Assembly: GCA_037176725.1 (NCBI GenBank)
Contig: JAZBRS010000029.1
Span: 128,311,001-128,375,000, forward strand
DNA: 64,000 nt
Direction: 5' to 3'
Origin: Posidonia oceanica
Taxonomy: Eukaryota > Streptophyta > Magnoliopsida > Alismatales > Posidoniaceae
Part shown: positions 45,501 through 56,599 of the stretch, in pieces
Numbering within the stretch: the first letter of the stretch is position 1
Layout: each line of letters begins with the position of its first letter
Made by a program: the position numbers and the translations under genes
Notes under the pieces: generated by a model
What the model was told of the DNA's origin: nothing
What the model saw: the letters and a program-made list of their open reading frames with translations, nothing else
The model's database searches: none

Positions 45501-46584
45501 AGGCCAAGACGGGGCAACACAAGTTGCAAATACACCAGAACCCTCTACCTAATCACCCGGTGGTGCACCTGGAGACAGAAGGCAACCCACCTGAGGCCGA
45601 GACCGTCACCATGTGCCTAATTGAATCAGAATCGGAGCCGACTTCCTCCATTGTGGAAAGCAATGACGTCGAGGTGTGCTCTGAACAGGGATCCATAGAA
45701 TGGGAATTCCCAATAGAGGCAGTACAAGATGAAGAAGGCGAGGAGGATGACCTCGAGCTCCTCAGGTGCTTCAATTTCCTCCCAGGAGAAGGTCAATCCC
45801 AAGAGCAGAATGGCGAGACAGATCCCTTCGAGCTAGCCTGGAAAATTATCAAGGAATATGAGCGGAGAAATATAGTCTTCAAGGACTCAGAACAACCCAC
45901 TCCGGAGAAACAGCTCTAGCCTTTGGTGATCACCGTAGAGGTCAATGGCTACCTCCTCCTTGGCATACTTGTAGACACAAGGGTTAGTCGCAGTGCGTGC
46001 TCTCTGAACACACTTGACTACCTGGATGTCGAAGAAGAAGATATCACCAGGGAGAGGATTTTCTGCAAGGGCTTTGATAATAGCCAGACGGAGGTGATAG
46101 GGACAGTTCAGCTGGCGATTACCATCGGCCCCCTCACCAGCATTACAAGGTCATCGCGGTAGAATGCGAACTAGCAGAACCATTGATCCTGGGGAGAACT
46201 TGGCTAGCGGAAATATGTGCAGTTGCGTCCCCGACGCACCAGCTATTAAAGTTCAAGTTCCGAGGCGAGATGATCACCATCCAGGCAGACCATGAAACGA
46301 CCCTGAAAATGATATGGGGACCTTATCTGGCGGGATTCCACATGGGAGATCCAGCACCAAATGGCACAGGTGGCTGGATCGATGACTGGGACGATGAAGC
46401 TCCAAGCATCCAAGGATTCCAGCAGTTCACTAATGATCAAGCAGCCCAGGGGTATGCCCAGGTCCAGAGGCCCGCATTGTTAAACTCATCTCAGCTACCC
46501 ATAAATCAGGGGCAGTCTCTCCTCAGTAAACCTCTGTCTCTGCTTAAGTCTGGCCATGCCAAGGGAGAACACAACCAGGCTTAG
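45501..46584 (+). pseudogene. Protease 1 of element C
   Basis: An acidic lead (EDEEGEEDDLELLRCF-like text) and ERRNIVFKDSEQPTP come first, then VITVEVNGYLLLGILVDTRV, where the catalytic DTG is changed to DTR (about 45974-45982). The domain continues with GPLTSIT and, one frame over after an indel near 46150, PLILGRTWLAEICAVASPTH. D has the same domain with DTGA intact (63187-63918). A stop follows KQL (45919). Confidence 0.75.
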
Positions 46585-46620
46585 CAGGCCCCCATCACAA
46601 GAACCGGGCGGATCTCCAAC

Positions 46621-47919
46621 TAAGTCGCACCACCTCCGCCTGATGCAGAACAAGCCATTTCCTCGCCTCAACCAGAGTTCCACATACCCCGGAGGATAGA
46701 AGGCACCTTCGACATCTTGGAGCAGCTCAGAAAGACACAAGCAAAGATCTCCATCTACGAGCTGATCAAAGCCTCAGAGAAGCACCGGGATATCCTGATG
46801 GAGATATTAAAGAAAGTCCAGGTACTGGAGGACATGCCCGCTGAAGCTCTGGCCGCCGTCGCCGCTGCTGTGTTCATGGAGCCTACAGTTATCTTCACCA
46901 ACTCCGAATTAGCTCCTCCTGAGAGGAGGACCCTACCTTTAAGTGTTACTATTGTAATAAACAGTTACAAACTTTCTGGTGTGCTTGTCGATACCGGGGC
47001 AACTTTAAACATATGCTCCCTAGAAACCCTGTAGTTAGTTAGGCTAACAGAATCTCAATTATGCCCAGCAGCCTTAACTGTATCAGGGTACGACAACAAC
47101 AAAAAAGCAGCCTTGGGAAAGATAACTGTCCAAGTTACCATTGGCCCTCTCCAAATGGAAACCGAACTGATAATAGTCGATGCCCCAATCTCGTATCGGC
47201 TCATCTTAGGGTGCCAATGGATTGAAGAGATTAAGGCAGTCACCTCCCCGTGCCACCAATGCATGAAGTTCCCTTACTAAGGGAAGATCATCAAAATACA
47301 GGGAGACGAGCCAGTGGATGCTGAATCCCACCTGGTAACAGTCCCGACTACCACGCCAGCACCATTGATCAGGGACTCAACTGCCAAGGCCATAAACAAT
47401 GTCAAAAAGGTCTTTGCTCCCAAGTGTATTGATATAAATCAATACGATTACCCCGACCACATGAAAAGGCCTTAGGAGATCCCCCTCAAGATAGGATACA
47501 CCCCGGGGAAAGGACTTGGCCGCCAGGAACAAGGAATGAGGGACGCGCTTGAAACGCCTGAGGAGCGCAGTCGTACCGAGCTAGGGTACCTTGGGCAACC
47601 AGATCTGAGCAAACCTCTAGCATGGTCACTTGCCAACCACTTCATGTCAGTCGGGCTACAAGTGCACGACAAGCAAGTGTCAGACACAGTTCCCGACTTC
47701 CCAGCAACAACAACAGCCGCAAGAGCCCTTAAGCTCGTCATCCTCGGTGCTCTTACAGATCCCAAGACGGCACTAACTCCTTCTCCCTGCGTAGAAGAAG
47801 TTCCAACCATCCTCAACGCTTCGACAAAGCCCGAGGAAGAAGCATCAACTTCCTGCACAGAAGAGGTCCCTGCTGCTCTCCTCGCATCCCCAGAAGCTCC
47901 TTTACCTCCGAACATCTAA
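46621..47919 (+). pseudogene. Protease 2 and G-patch of element C
   Basis: Frame 1. QLRKTQAKISIYELIKASEK helical segment, then PLSVTIVINSYKLSGVLVDT with DTGATLNICSL (DTG intact, near 46990), LIVDAPISYRLILGCQWIEE and a stop at 47278. 47400-47560 holds the G-patch, KIGYTPGKGLGRQEQGM. The remainder is Thr/Pro/Glu-rich linker to 47919. Stops at 47032, 47278, 47473 and 47917. This is a second retropepsin-like domain, distinct from the one at 45923-46584. Confidence 0.8.
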
Positions 47920-47920
47920 G

Positions 47921-48380
47921 CAAGCGATTCCTTCGGAACCTCCATTGAAGGCACTGAAGCAGAGGACTCCGACCCTGTCTGTGAGCTCACCTGCCTCTTC
48001 AACAATCTACGACCTTGTCCCTCGAAGCAAGAAGGGACCGAGGCCACAGATTAAACTCTCCAACCTCCGGACATCCAAGCAAGCGATTCCTTCGGAACCT
48101 CCACTGAAGGCGCTGAAGCAGAGGACTCTGACCCTGTCTGTGAGCTCACCTCCCTCTTCAACAATCTACGACCTTGTCCCTCGAAGCAAGAAAGGACTGA
48201 GGCCATAGATTAAACTCCCCAACCTCCGGACATCCAAGCAAGCAACTCCTCCGGAACCTCCACTGAAGACACCAAAGCAGAGGACTCCGACCCCATCTGC
48301 AAGCTCACCCGTTTCTTCAGCAACCTACGGCCTTGCCCCTCTAAGCAAGAAGGGGCCGGGGCCACAGATTGAATGCCCAA
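47921..48380 (+). repeat. Three 159-bp (53-codon) tandem repeats in the C linker
   Basis: CAAGCGATTC recurs at 47921 and 48080, and the matching CAAGCAACTCC at 48239: period 159. In the G-patch frame it encodes DSFGTSxEGxEAEDSDP and CPSKQEG. Two units share a TAA at the same place. In the RT frame it reads LKALKQRT. Because 159 is a multiple of 3, copy number can change without a frameshift. Confidence 0.85.
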
Positions 48381-48403
48381 TGGCGAACCGCCTCCACCAT
48401 GGA

Positions 48404-48612
48404 GGCAAACCTAGGGGCAAACCCCCTACCCTTGTGAAAAATTTCTTTCCCGCATTTAATTCCTACATTTTGTTTTCGCATGATTTACTTTCCAACAATT
48501 TACTTCCTAGTTTAGTTAGTAGTGGGGAAGGTAAACGAGGGCAAGGCAGGGACGGCCTAACCGCCACAGTGTCCTTGCAAAAAGTGTCTAATCACTTTAC
48601 TAAGTGTGCAGG
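48404..48612 (+). other. Candidate protease-RT intron of element C
   Basis: A donor-like position ATGGAG|GCAAAC (D has GTAACT), a T-rich body (TTTAATTCCTACATTTTG) and acceptor TAAGTGTGCAG at 48602-48612. It separates frame 1 (G-patch) from frame 2 (RT), as an Ogre intron would, but the phases I tried do not join cleanly, so mutation or a different donor is possible. Confidence 0.35.
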
Positions 48613-48619
48613 TCGGAAC

Positions 48620-51600
48620 AGGAAGGAGCCGGTCACCCAAACTGTAAGAGTATGTCACTATACCATAGCGTTGCCATAGGAGCTAGCCACGTCGCATGCC
48701 ATCTTCTTGGTCGAAGAAGTGTCAAATATCACTGGCAAAAACACTGGAAACTATGAAGTCTTTGAGCTGGTGGATACAGAAGAGGACCCAGATGAAGAAT
48801 CGGTAGACCTTGCCATCTTCGAAGAAATGATGAAGAAATATGATGAGCAGACCAAGGCTGCCGCTGAAGAAACAGAGGAAGTTAATCTGGGCACTGAAGA
48901 TGATCCAAGACCAGTCTGGATAAGCTCTACCCTCAACTCAGGTGAACGGACTAGAATGGTAAAACTACTCAAAAAGTATATGAAGGTACTGGCCTTCTCC
49001 TACGGAGAAATGCCCAGACTTGATTCACTACTGGTGGAGCATAGGCTCCCTCTGAAGCCAGGCACTAAGACAGCGAAGCAAAAGCTCCAGCGTCTACGTC
49101 CAAACCTTGCTCTAAAAGTTAAAAAAGAGATAGACAAGCTGCACAAGACAAAGTTCATCAGAGTTGTGGTGTATCCAGAATGGATTGCCAACATAGTTCC
49201 AGTGTTGAAGAAAGATGGCAAAATGCGCGTGTGCATTGACTACAGAAACCTCAATGAAGCATGCCCAAAAGACGATTTTCCTCTTCCGCACATAGACATC
49301 CTCATAGACAACACTGCAGGCCATGAGATGCTCTCATTTATGGACGGTTTCTCCAGTTACAACCAGATTAAACTTGCAGAAGAAGATCAGGAGAAAACCT
49401 CATTTACTACTCTATGGGGGACCTACTGCTATGTAGTCATGCCGTTCGGATTAAAGAACGCCGGAGCCACCTATCAGAGGGCTATGATGGCAATCTTTCA
49501 CGACATGATACACGATTGCATGGAGTGCTATGTAGATGATTTATTAGTAAAGTCAAAAACAAGAGAGGAACACTTTGAAGCACTAGAAAGAGTACTCCAG
49601 AGAGCAGACCAGTACAATCTCAGAATGAACCCCAAGAAGTGTGTCTTCGGGGTCATTGCTGGAAAGCTACTTGGCTTCATAGTGAGCAAAAGGGGCATAG
49701 AAGTGGATCCCACCAAAGCCAAAGCTATAACAACCATGCCACCGCCAAGGAACATCACGGAACTCAGAGGACTCATAGGGAGGCTACAGTTCATCCGAAG
49801 ATTCATCTCTCAGCATGCGGAAAAGTGTAGACCATTCTATGAACTCTTAAAAGGCGGTGTAGAATTTAAGTGGGATCACACCTGTCAGAAGGCCTTCGAT
49901 GAGGTAAAACTCTACCTCCTTAACCCTCCAATATTTACTGCTCTAGTCCCCGAGAGGCCATTACTACTCTACTTGGCCGTTACTGATAACTCAGTGGGCA
50001 TTGTCCTTGCACAACACGATGAAACTGGGAGGAAGGAGAAAGCGGTTTACTTCCTCAGTAGAACATTCATCGAATATGAGAGGAAATACTCCCAGATCGA
50101 GAGACACTGCTTGGCCTTAGTATGGGCCTCACAAAAGCTCAGGCACTATTTTCATGTACACAAAGTCTGCTACTTAGCCAAGATGGACCCTATCAAGTAC
50201 ATGTTCGAGAAACCAGCATTGTCCGGAAGGCTAGCACGATGGCAAATGCTCCTTACTAAGTTCGACGTACAGTTCATCTATCAGAAGGCGATCAAGGGGG
50301 AAGCTATCGTGGATCAACTCGCCGGGCTACCTGTGTCAAAGTATCAGCCAGTGTCAACAGATTTCCCAGACGAGGAAATACTGGCAATCAATAGTGTCGT
50401 GCCACTCATCAGAGAATGGACCCTCCATTTCGATGGAGCGTTTAATTCACAAGGCGCTGGAATAGGGGCAACACTCCTCACTCCAGAGGGTATTGTTCTC
50501 CCTGCTGCAGCCCAACTACTCTTCTCAGCGAGTAACAACATTGCAGAATATGAGGCACTCATTCTAGGACTCCGAATGGCTCTCGATTTAGGGGCAAGAA
50601 GGCTAAAAGTGGTTGGGGACTCACAGCTTGTCATACGACAAGTCCTCAACAAATACAAGACCCTCTCGCCAAAGTTGCAGGAATATCGCAACCTGGCTAA
50701 AGCCTTACTGAAGAAATTTGACAGGGTTATGTACGTGCACGCACTCAGAAGTAACAACATCCTAGCTAATTCATTGGCCTCATTGGCATCCTCGCTTCCC
50801 TTTAGCTCAGGGATAGACGAGCAATCCATCATGGTGCGAAGAATCAGTGCTCCAACAGTGGGGTCTGCCGCCGAATGGGTTGAAGAACTCAGAGAGGAGC
50901 TAAACCAGGAAAACTTAATATGCACAGAGGTTTGTTATCAAGGAGCTACAGAAGTAAATGATGATGGCAACCCGTGGTATTATGACATACAGAATTATGT
51001 ACAAGTTCGCGCCTTCCCGACCTATGCAACTCCCAAGGACAGAAAAGCACTGAGGAGGATGGCTACAAAGTACTACATCAGAGCCAACACACTCTTTCGG
51101 AGAACACCCTTAGGGATCGAACTCCGATGCGTGGATGCACCTGAGTTAGCTGAGATTCTCAAGGAAACGCATGAGGGAGTTTGCAGGGGCCACATCAACT
51201 CCCAGTTCATGGCTAAAATGATCATCAGAAGGGGGTACTACTGGCCTACCATGGAAGCCGACTGCGCAAGTAAAGTCAAACGGTGCAAGAGCTGCCAACT
51301 GCACGCCAACAAGATCCATGCTCCGGCTTCAGCGCTTCACGCTTTATCAACACCGTGGCCTTTCTCCATGTGGGCCTTCGATGTGGTGCGACTTATCCAT
51401 TAGGGAAAGGGCAACACTTTCATCCTAACGGCATCGGAATACTTCACCAAATGGGCAGAAGCAGAGGCATTCACAAACATCAAGGCCACAACCCTGTGCC
51501 GATTCGTACAGCGAAATATCATTGCAAGGTTTGGGGTGCTTAAAGCCTTAGTAGCAGACAACGGACCAATCTTCATCTCAGAAGAGTTCAAGCGGTTATG

Positions 51601-52222
51601 TCGGAAATTCAGTATCACTCTACACCACTCTTCCCCGTATTACCCGCAAGGGAACGGTCAAGCAGAAGCTACTAATAAAACCTTAATCAAAATCACTAAA
51701 AAGACGGTAGAAGACGCTAAGGGATCGGATTGGTCAGATAAGCTTATTAATGCATTGTGGGCATACCGCACCACCATAAGGACGGCAACGGGTCAAACCC
51801 CCTATACTTTAGCCTTTGGTATGGAAGCAGTGGTCCCATACGAGATCCTGATCCCCTCATTAAGAGTTAAGATTGATAGGAGAATGTCTGTCGAAGAAAA
51901 GAGACAAGCTTTACTCCTTCATTTAGAACTCCTTGATGAGAAATGGCTGGCAGCCGCCGAACACACGTGTGTCTACCAACAAAGGTTAACCAAGGCTTAC
52001 CAGAAGAAAGTAATCGAACGCAAGTTTAAAATTGGTGATCTAGTGCTTAAAGAAGTGTTGCCTTACAATAAGCCCCACCCTACGGGAAAGTTAAAGCCAA
52101 ATTGGGAAGAACCCTACATAGTGGTTACTGCATATCCAGGGAATGCTTATCGACTGTCCCATAACAAAACAGGTCTTCTTGATCCTTGGAATGCAATGCA
52201 CCTGAAAAGGTACTACCCTTGA
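48620..52222 (+). pseudogene. Pol of element C: RT-RNase H-aRH-integrase, near-intact
   Basis: After TVRVCHYTIALP and a TAG (48677) a single frame runs 48707-51403 (898 codons), then, after one TAG at 51401-51403, on to 52222. RT: CIDYRNLNEACPKDDFPLPH, FMDGFSSYNQIKLAEED, YVDD at residues 275-278 (49529-49540). RNase H 1 around residues 410-540 (LSRTFIEYERKYSQIERHC). Second RNase H from residue 575 (FDGAF, NIAEYEALILGLRMALDLG, GDSQLVIRQ), but ILANSLA where D has ADALA, so the last Asp is lost. Integrase: HEGVCRGHINSQFMAKMIIR, CASKVKRCKSCQLHAN, FDVV, VADNGPIFIS, GNGQAEATNKTL, C-terminal WEEPYIVVTAYPGNAYRL. The stop falls a few codons after the first integrase Asp. Confidence 0.92.
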
Positions 52223-52929
52223 TCAGCATGTCTATATCATTGAAGAGACCTAGGGCCTAACACCAAGCTAGAAAAGGGAGAGATTCCCAAAGCCAATAGG
52301 AAGAGGAACACCTGGGGGGACCCATGCCTTGTCCTGTCTCCACGTACACATTGCACAGGAAGGTAAGGGAAAAGTAGGCTCGGAGCAGAGGCTTAGAGTA
52401 CGAACTGCTTGCAGAAGTAACCTAGAAAGCATCAAGAAAAGACAGCGGCAAAAACCACCCAAACAAAGAGGAAAGAAGGCAGCAAAGAAGCTGTCCAAGT
52501 AAGGAACAAACGAAAAGAGATAGTAAAAGAAACTGTCCAACTAAAAGAGGTCAGCAAAGAGCTATCCAAAGAGCGGAAAAGAGCATGGCAAAAGCTGCCT
52601 ATGCATCTAAAAGTATAAACCATAGAAAGACGCATTAAGGACTAAAGAAAGGTAAGTAGGAATCAAGGCCTAAGCCAAAACCGAGAGTTCACCATATTCC
52701 GAGACTTCCCCTGTCCTATTCTCACTAACAAGCAAGGAGTAAGCAACCCCAGGTGGTCAAGGACTGAAAAAGCCCAGGGAGTAGCAACCCAAGTAAGAAC
52801 TAGTGTGTGGACCAAAGTCTTTAAAAAGGATGCAGGCATGGCCCAAGGGACACGTCCACAAATGTAAGGCCCACTCATTTGGTTGAAACAGACCCCGAAG
52901 CTAATGCTTAAGATATGTACTCATCTTTC
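52223..52929 (+). other. Post-integrase region of C with KEAVQ-type repeats
   Basis: Element-sense text GGCAGCAAAGAAGCTGTCCA (about 52477), AAAGAAACTGTCCA (about 52527) and CAGCAAAGAGCTATCCA (about 52553) corresponds to the D segment at 35739-35978. No domain is recognised. Confidence 0.45.
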
Positions 52930-53160
52930 CCCATTAGAAGAGCTAAAAATCCAAAAAAACCATATAACCCAAAAACCACAAAATCATATAATCCAAAAAA
53001 CCAAAAAATCATATAACCCAAAAACCAAAAAAATCATATAACCCAAAAACCAAAAAAATCATATAATCCAAAAACCAAAAAAAATCATATACTCCAAAAT
53101 CCAAAAAAAAAATCATATAACCCAAAACACCAAAAAAAATTACAAAACTTAGAAAAAAAC
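52930..53160 (+). repeat. A-rich array (CCAAAAAAATCATATAA units) of C
   Basis: About nine degenerate units of ~25 bp, matching the tract of D at 35190-35475 in sequence and position. Confidence 0.75.
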
Positions 53161-53708
53161 CAAGACATCCAACCTACTTACAAGTGAGAACTTAGTAAGT
53201 AGGAAAAACTGGAATTAATCTGGCCGATGATGCAACAATCGACTCACCAGAATTCAGAGTTAGCATCCTACTCAAGCGTGTCTCACAGCTTGGGTGCGCT
53301 CTCTCAACAAAGACATTACTCGCATAATGATCTTTAGAGCATCCACGGATGACTCATAATCAGCGTCTACTGGGCTCTGATTTCCATCTCTTTAGCTGAG
53401 GCCAAAAATTAATTCCCTCCACCCATTTAAAATAAGAATGCTTTCTTTGCATTAACATCTGTTATGCCCCTTGTTAATTAATTAACTTAGCCTAAATCTT
53501 TTCATTTGACATACATTCTCTTTGATTAATTAATTAACTTAGCCAAATCTTTCGCCAAGGAAGGTATGCTTGTTGATTACTAACAAGAAAAGTGAGCATG
53601 TGCAGGAAACAAAGTGAAGCAAAAACCTTTCATATGAATATTTACAAGTACAGACTCTGGCAAAAGAAAAGTACAGACTTTGACAAAAAGAAAGGTACAA
53701 GCTCAATG

Positions 53709-56577
53709 ACTAGACTAACCGCTACCCTCGCGTCCACCGCCTGGAGGCCTCGACGCGGGCTGTGCCACAGAAGACGTCGCTCCACTCCGACTCCTCTCTC
53801 GAGACTCCCTCAAGATGGAGCGAACCATCTCAAGGTGGGGGGAAGACCGTGCTCTCGCGATTTGCTCAGCCGTCAAGACCCTAGAATGCCCTGACCCCGC
53901 AGGAGCTGCAGCAACAGGGGCAGGCATCAGATTAGCCACATCAGCACCAGGAAGCACTGTTGCAACCATTGTCTCTGTCTGCATCAGTTGTATCTCCATC
54001 TCCCGCATCTGCCGCCGTGGAAATCGTTCAACTGAAATAAAACAAATCACAGAGTTAGAGCAGTTTATAAACAGAAAGCAGAAAGACTAGCTACAACTAA
54101 AGCATTAAAAACAGAACAAAAATACCCTTCTCAGGGAAGTAGACTCAAACTGAGCCTTGGCCGCTGCCGCATTAGATGTCGCTACATGAGCCTCTAACTC
54201 TTGGATACGGCTCTCGCACTAGCTCAGGCGCTCCTGTAACTCGTCAACACACCCCAAGGCATCGTCAAGCTGACTCTGAGTGGGACCCATGGCTGGAGCG
54301 GTGTGAATCATCTCCATCATCGCCTGAATCTGTAGAGAAAAACAGGATCACGTAAGCCCAAGGACATATATTCAAAGCAAGGAAAAGAGTAGAAATACCT
54401 CTGAATCTTGAGCCTGGACCTCCTCAGCAAGCATGCCCTTGGCATGGGAAGCGGCTGGACCTGTGGTGGCAGTAGAGGCAGGCTCTGCACTTGTCGAAGC
54501 ACCCTCAGCCTGTATCAAAGCAAAGACAACAATTAGACAAACAGAAATAGGTACCAACAACTAACAAGGGGAAACTAGACTCACTCATGCTCGAAGCTCG
54601 TCCATCTGGGACAGGAGCTTGTCCCTCTCCCGCACCAGCTCCGCCACTCTCGAGGAGTGCTGCTCCTACTGAGTCCTGAACGCCTTAGTCATCCCCTCTG
54701 AGGTGTCCATCTGCGCAAACAAGGAAGATGTGTAAGCAAGTGAACAAGTAAAGGAGCAGTAGAATAACACAACACCAAAAGGGATTGCTTACCAGCTCCT
54801 CAATGCGGCTGCGGGCATTCGCCAACTCGTGATGAAGGTTGCCAACGCTCGCACTGGGGCCAGTGCCCATAAGCACCTTGGAGCGACCATAAAAGACGGC
54901 GCAGTGGAAGACAATCAAATGGCCAAACTGAGAATCAAACCAGGTACTCCATGCCGCCTCTGTCTCTGCAGAGCCATCAGAAAGGGGCGTTGTACCACCC
55001 GAGCGCCAGTTCGCAATCTACTCATCAAACCGCTTAAGAGTATGAGTCCGACCTCCCCAAATGGATCCCCGAGAGCAATCCACAGGACCTGCCGCCGGAA
55101 CAACCTGCTGAAGACCAAACTGTCGCAGCACAAGGCGCACCTGGCTGTAGTGACACAGGAAGAGGCCAAAGAGCCAGCACTCCCGAAAGAACAGGTGGGA
55201 ACCGCTCACCACGGGCTCCTCATCAGCATGCTCACCCTCAGACTAGGGTCTCCAGACAACCTGCAAGCACAAATCAGTCAGAAACCAGTAAACTGTGCAG
55301 TAAAAAAAGGGGTCTAAGCACTAAGACTCACCCACTCCTCTGGGAGGATCTCTAACAGAAAGCGGCTCAGATGTCTCATAGGGCGAATCCGCTCCGGAGC
55401 CAGCTGCATATCACTCCACCGTCGAGCCCGGGGAAACTCGACAGGTCCATCTCCTGGCACTCCAGGTCGGAGGTACAGGAAGTGCTCGAAGATCCAGGTC
55501 TGTCACACAAAGCAATAATTCCAAATCAGAAGCAGGCAATTAAACAAAAAAAACAAGCTCATAAGTAAAACACAAACCTAGAAAAGGGGCAGACAGCCCG
55601 AAAGAGAGCGGGTCTGGTCCGTAGCAAAAGACTCCAGTCGAGAGATCAAATAGACCAACACGGCTGAGCCCCAGGAGTATCTACCAATCCTTTCCACATG
55701 CAGAAGGAGAGGAGCAAAACCAGCATGTAACATCTGTGAAGATGTGCCGAAAAAGAGTCTGTGAAATAGGATGGACAAAAAGAGCCAAAGCTGCTGGTCT
55801 GCTATGATCGGGGTCACCTCGTCAACGAGAAGAAGCTCGTCCAGTCGGTCCTTCAGCCACTTGACGTTGACGCGTGTGTGGTAACGACCAGAAGGGGGGG
55901 TTGCGCACCATAACAGGCCTCTAGCACGTCACCATAGCAAGCCTGCAAAGGCGCCGCCGCGGGCTCTCCGTCAATCCTCAAGCCCACCAGCCGAACTACG
56001 TCCTCTAGAGTAATCATCATCTCGCCGACGCTAAAGATAAAGCTGCCGAAACTCCTGTTGTACCTCTCAGCAAAAGAAACCAAGAGTCCAAGGTGAATCT
56101 CAAAGGGCATGATCTCCAGGAAGTGGCCGAAGCCCATCTCTGCAAGTCTTGCCCGCTGGAACTCTGGGAGGTTGATGTACGTCTCATGCAAATCCTCCCA
56201 GCTAGAGCACGTCCGGCTCGGCAATGGCATCTGGCATAAAAGAAAACATTAAAAACATTAGTAACTTAATAACAATTAAGCAAAGTAACTTAATAAAAGC
56301 CAAAAACACATAAAATAACCTCACCTGTCCTAGCTCTGTGAGCTCTATCGCTGTACGGGCTCTCCTAGGAGGAGAAGGGACCGCGCCTGAATCGGGGACA
56401 CCACCGTCACCAACCTTAGGCTGGACAGGAGACGGTGCACGTGGACGCCTCGCCTGGAGCTTGCTGGAACAAGAGGAGCTCGCCTCCGCAATGGAAGGAC
56501 CGGCCTCGTCCCTCCCTGTCTCAGCCTCCTCGTCAGAAGCCCCGAAATGGTGTCACAAGCAGAGCATGGTCAGTTAA
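53709..56577 (-). pseudogene. PMD gene 1 of element C
   Basis: Exons on -. An upstream segment (about 56577-56325) ends ARTAIELTELGQ at a donor; intron 56324-56231 (94 bp). The core exon from 56230 has MPLPSRTCSSWEDLHETYIN, EMGFGHFLEIMPFEIHLGLL and GEMMITLEDVVRLVGLRIDG. After a frameshift near 55855 it continues LLVDEVTPIIADQQLWLFLS to 55578, where the last codon before the donor is TAG (A has CAG). The next exon starts TWIFEHFLYLRPGVPGDGP, with the same intron position as in A (MWVWEH). Then VVWRP*SEGEHADEEPVVSG, coiled-coil exons (54700-54130) and a tail RSILRESRERSRSGATSS (to 53709). It has several stops. It is antisense to C and is the closest relative of the A gene. Confidence 0.8.
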
Positions 56578-56599
56578 AGTCATTAATAATCTCCTTAAT

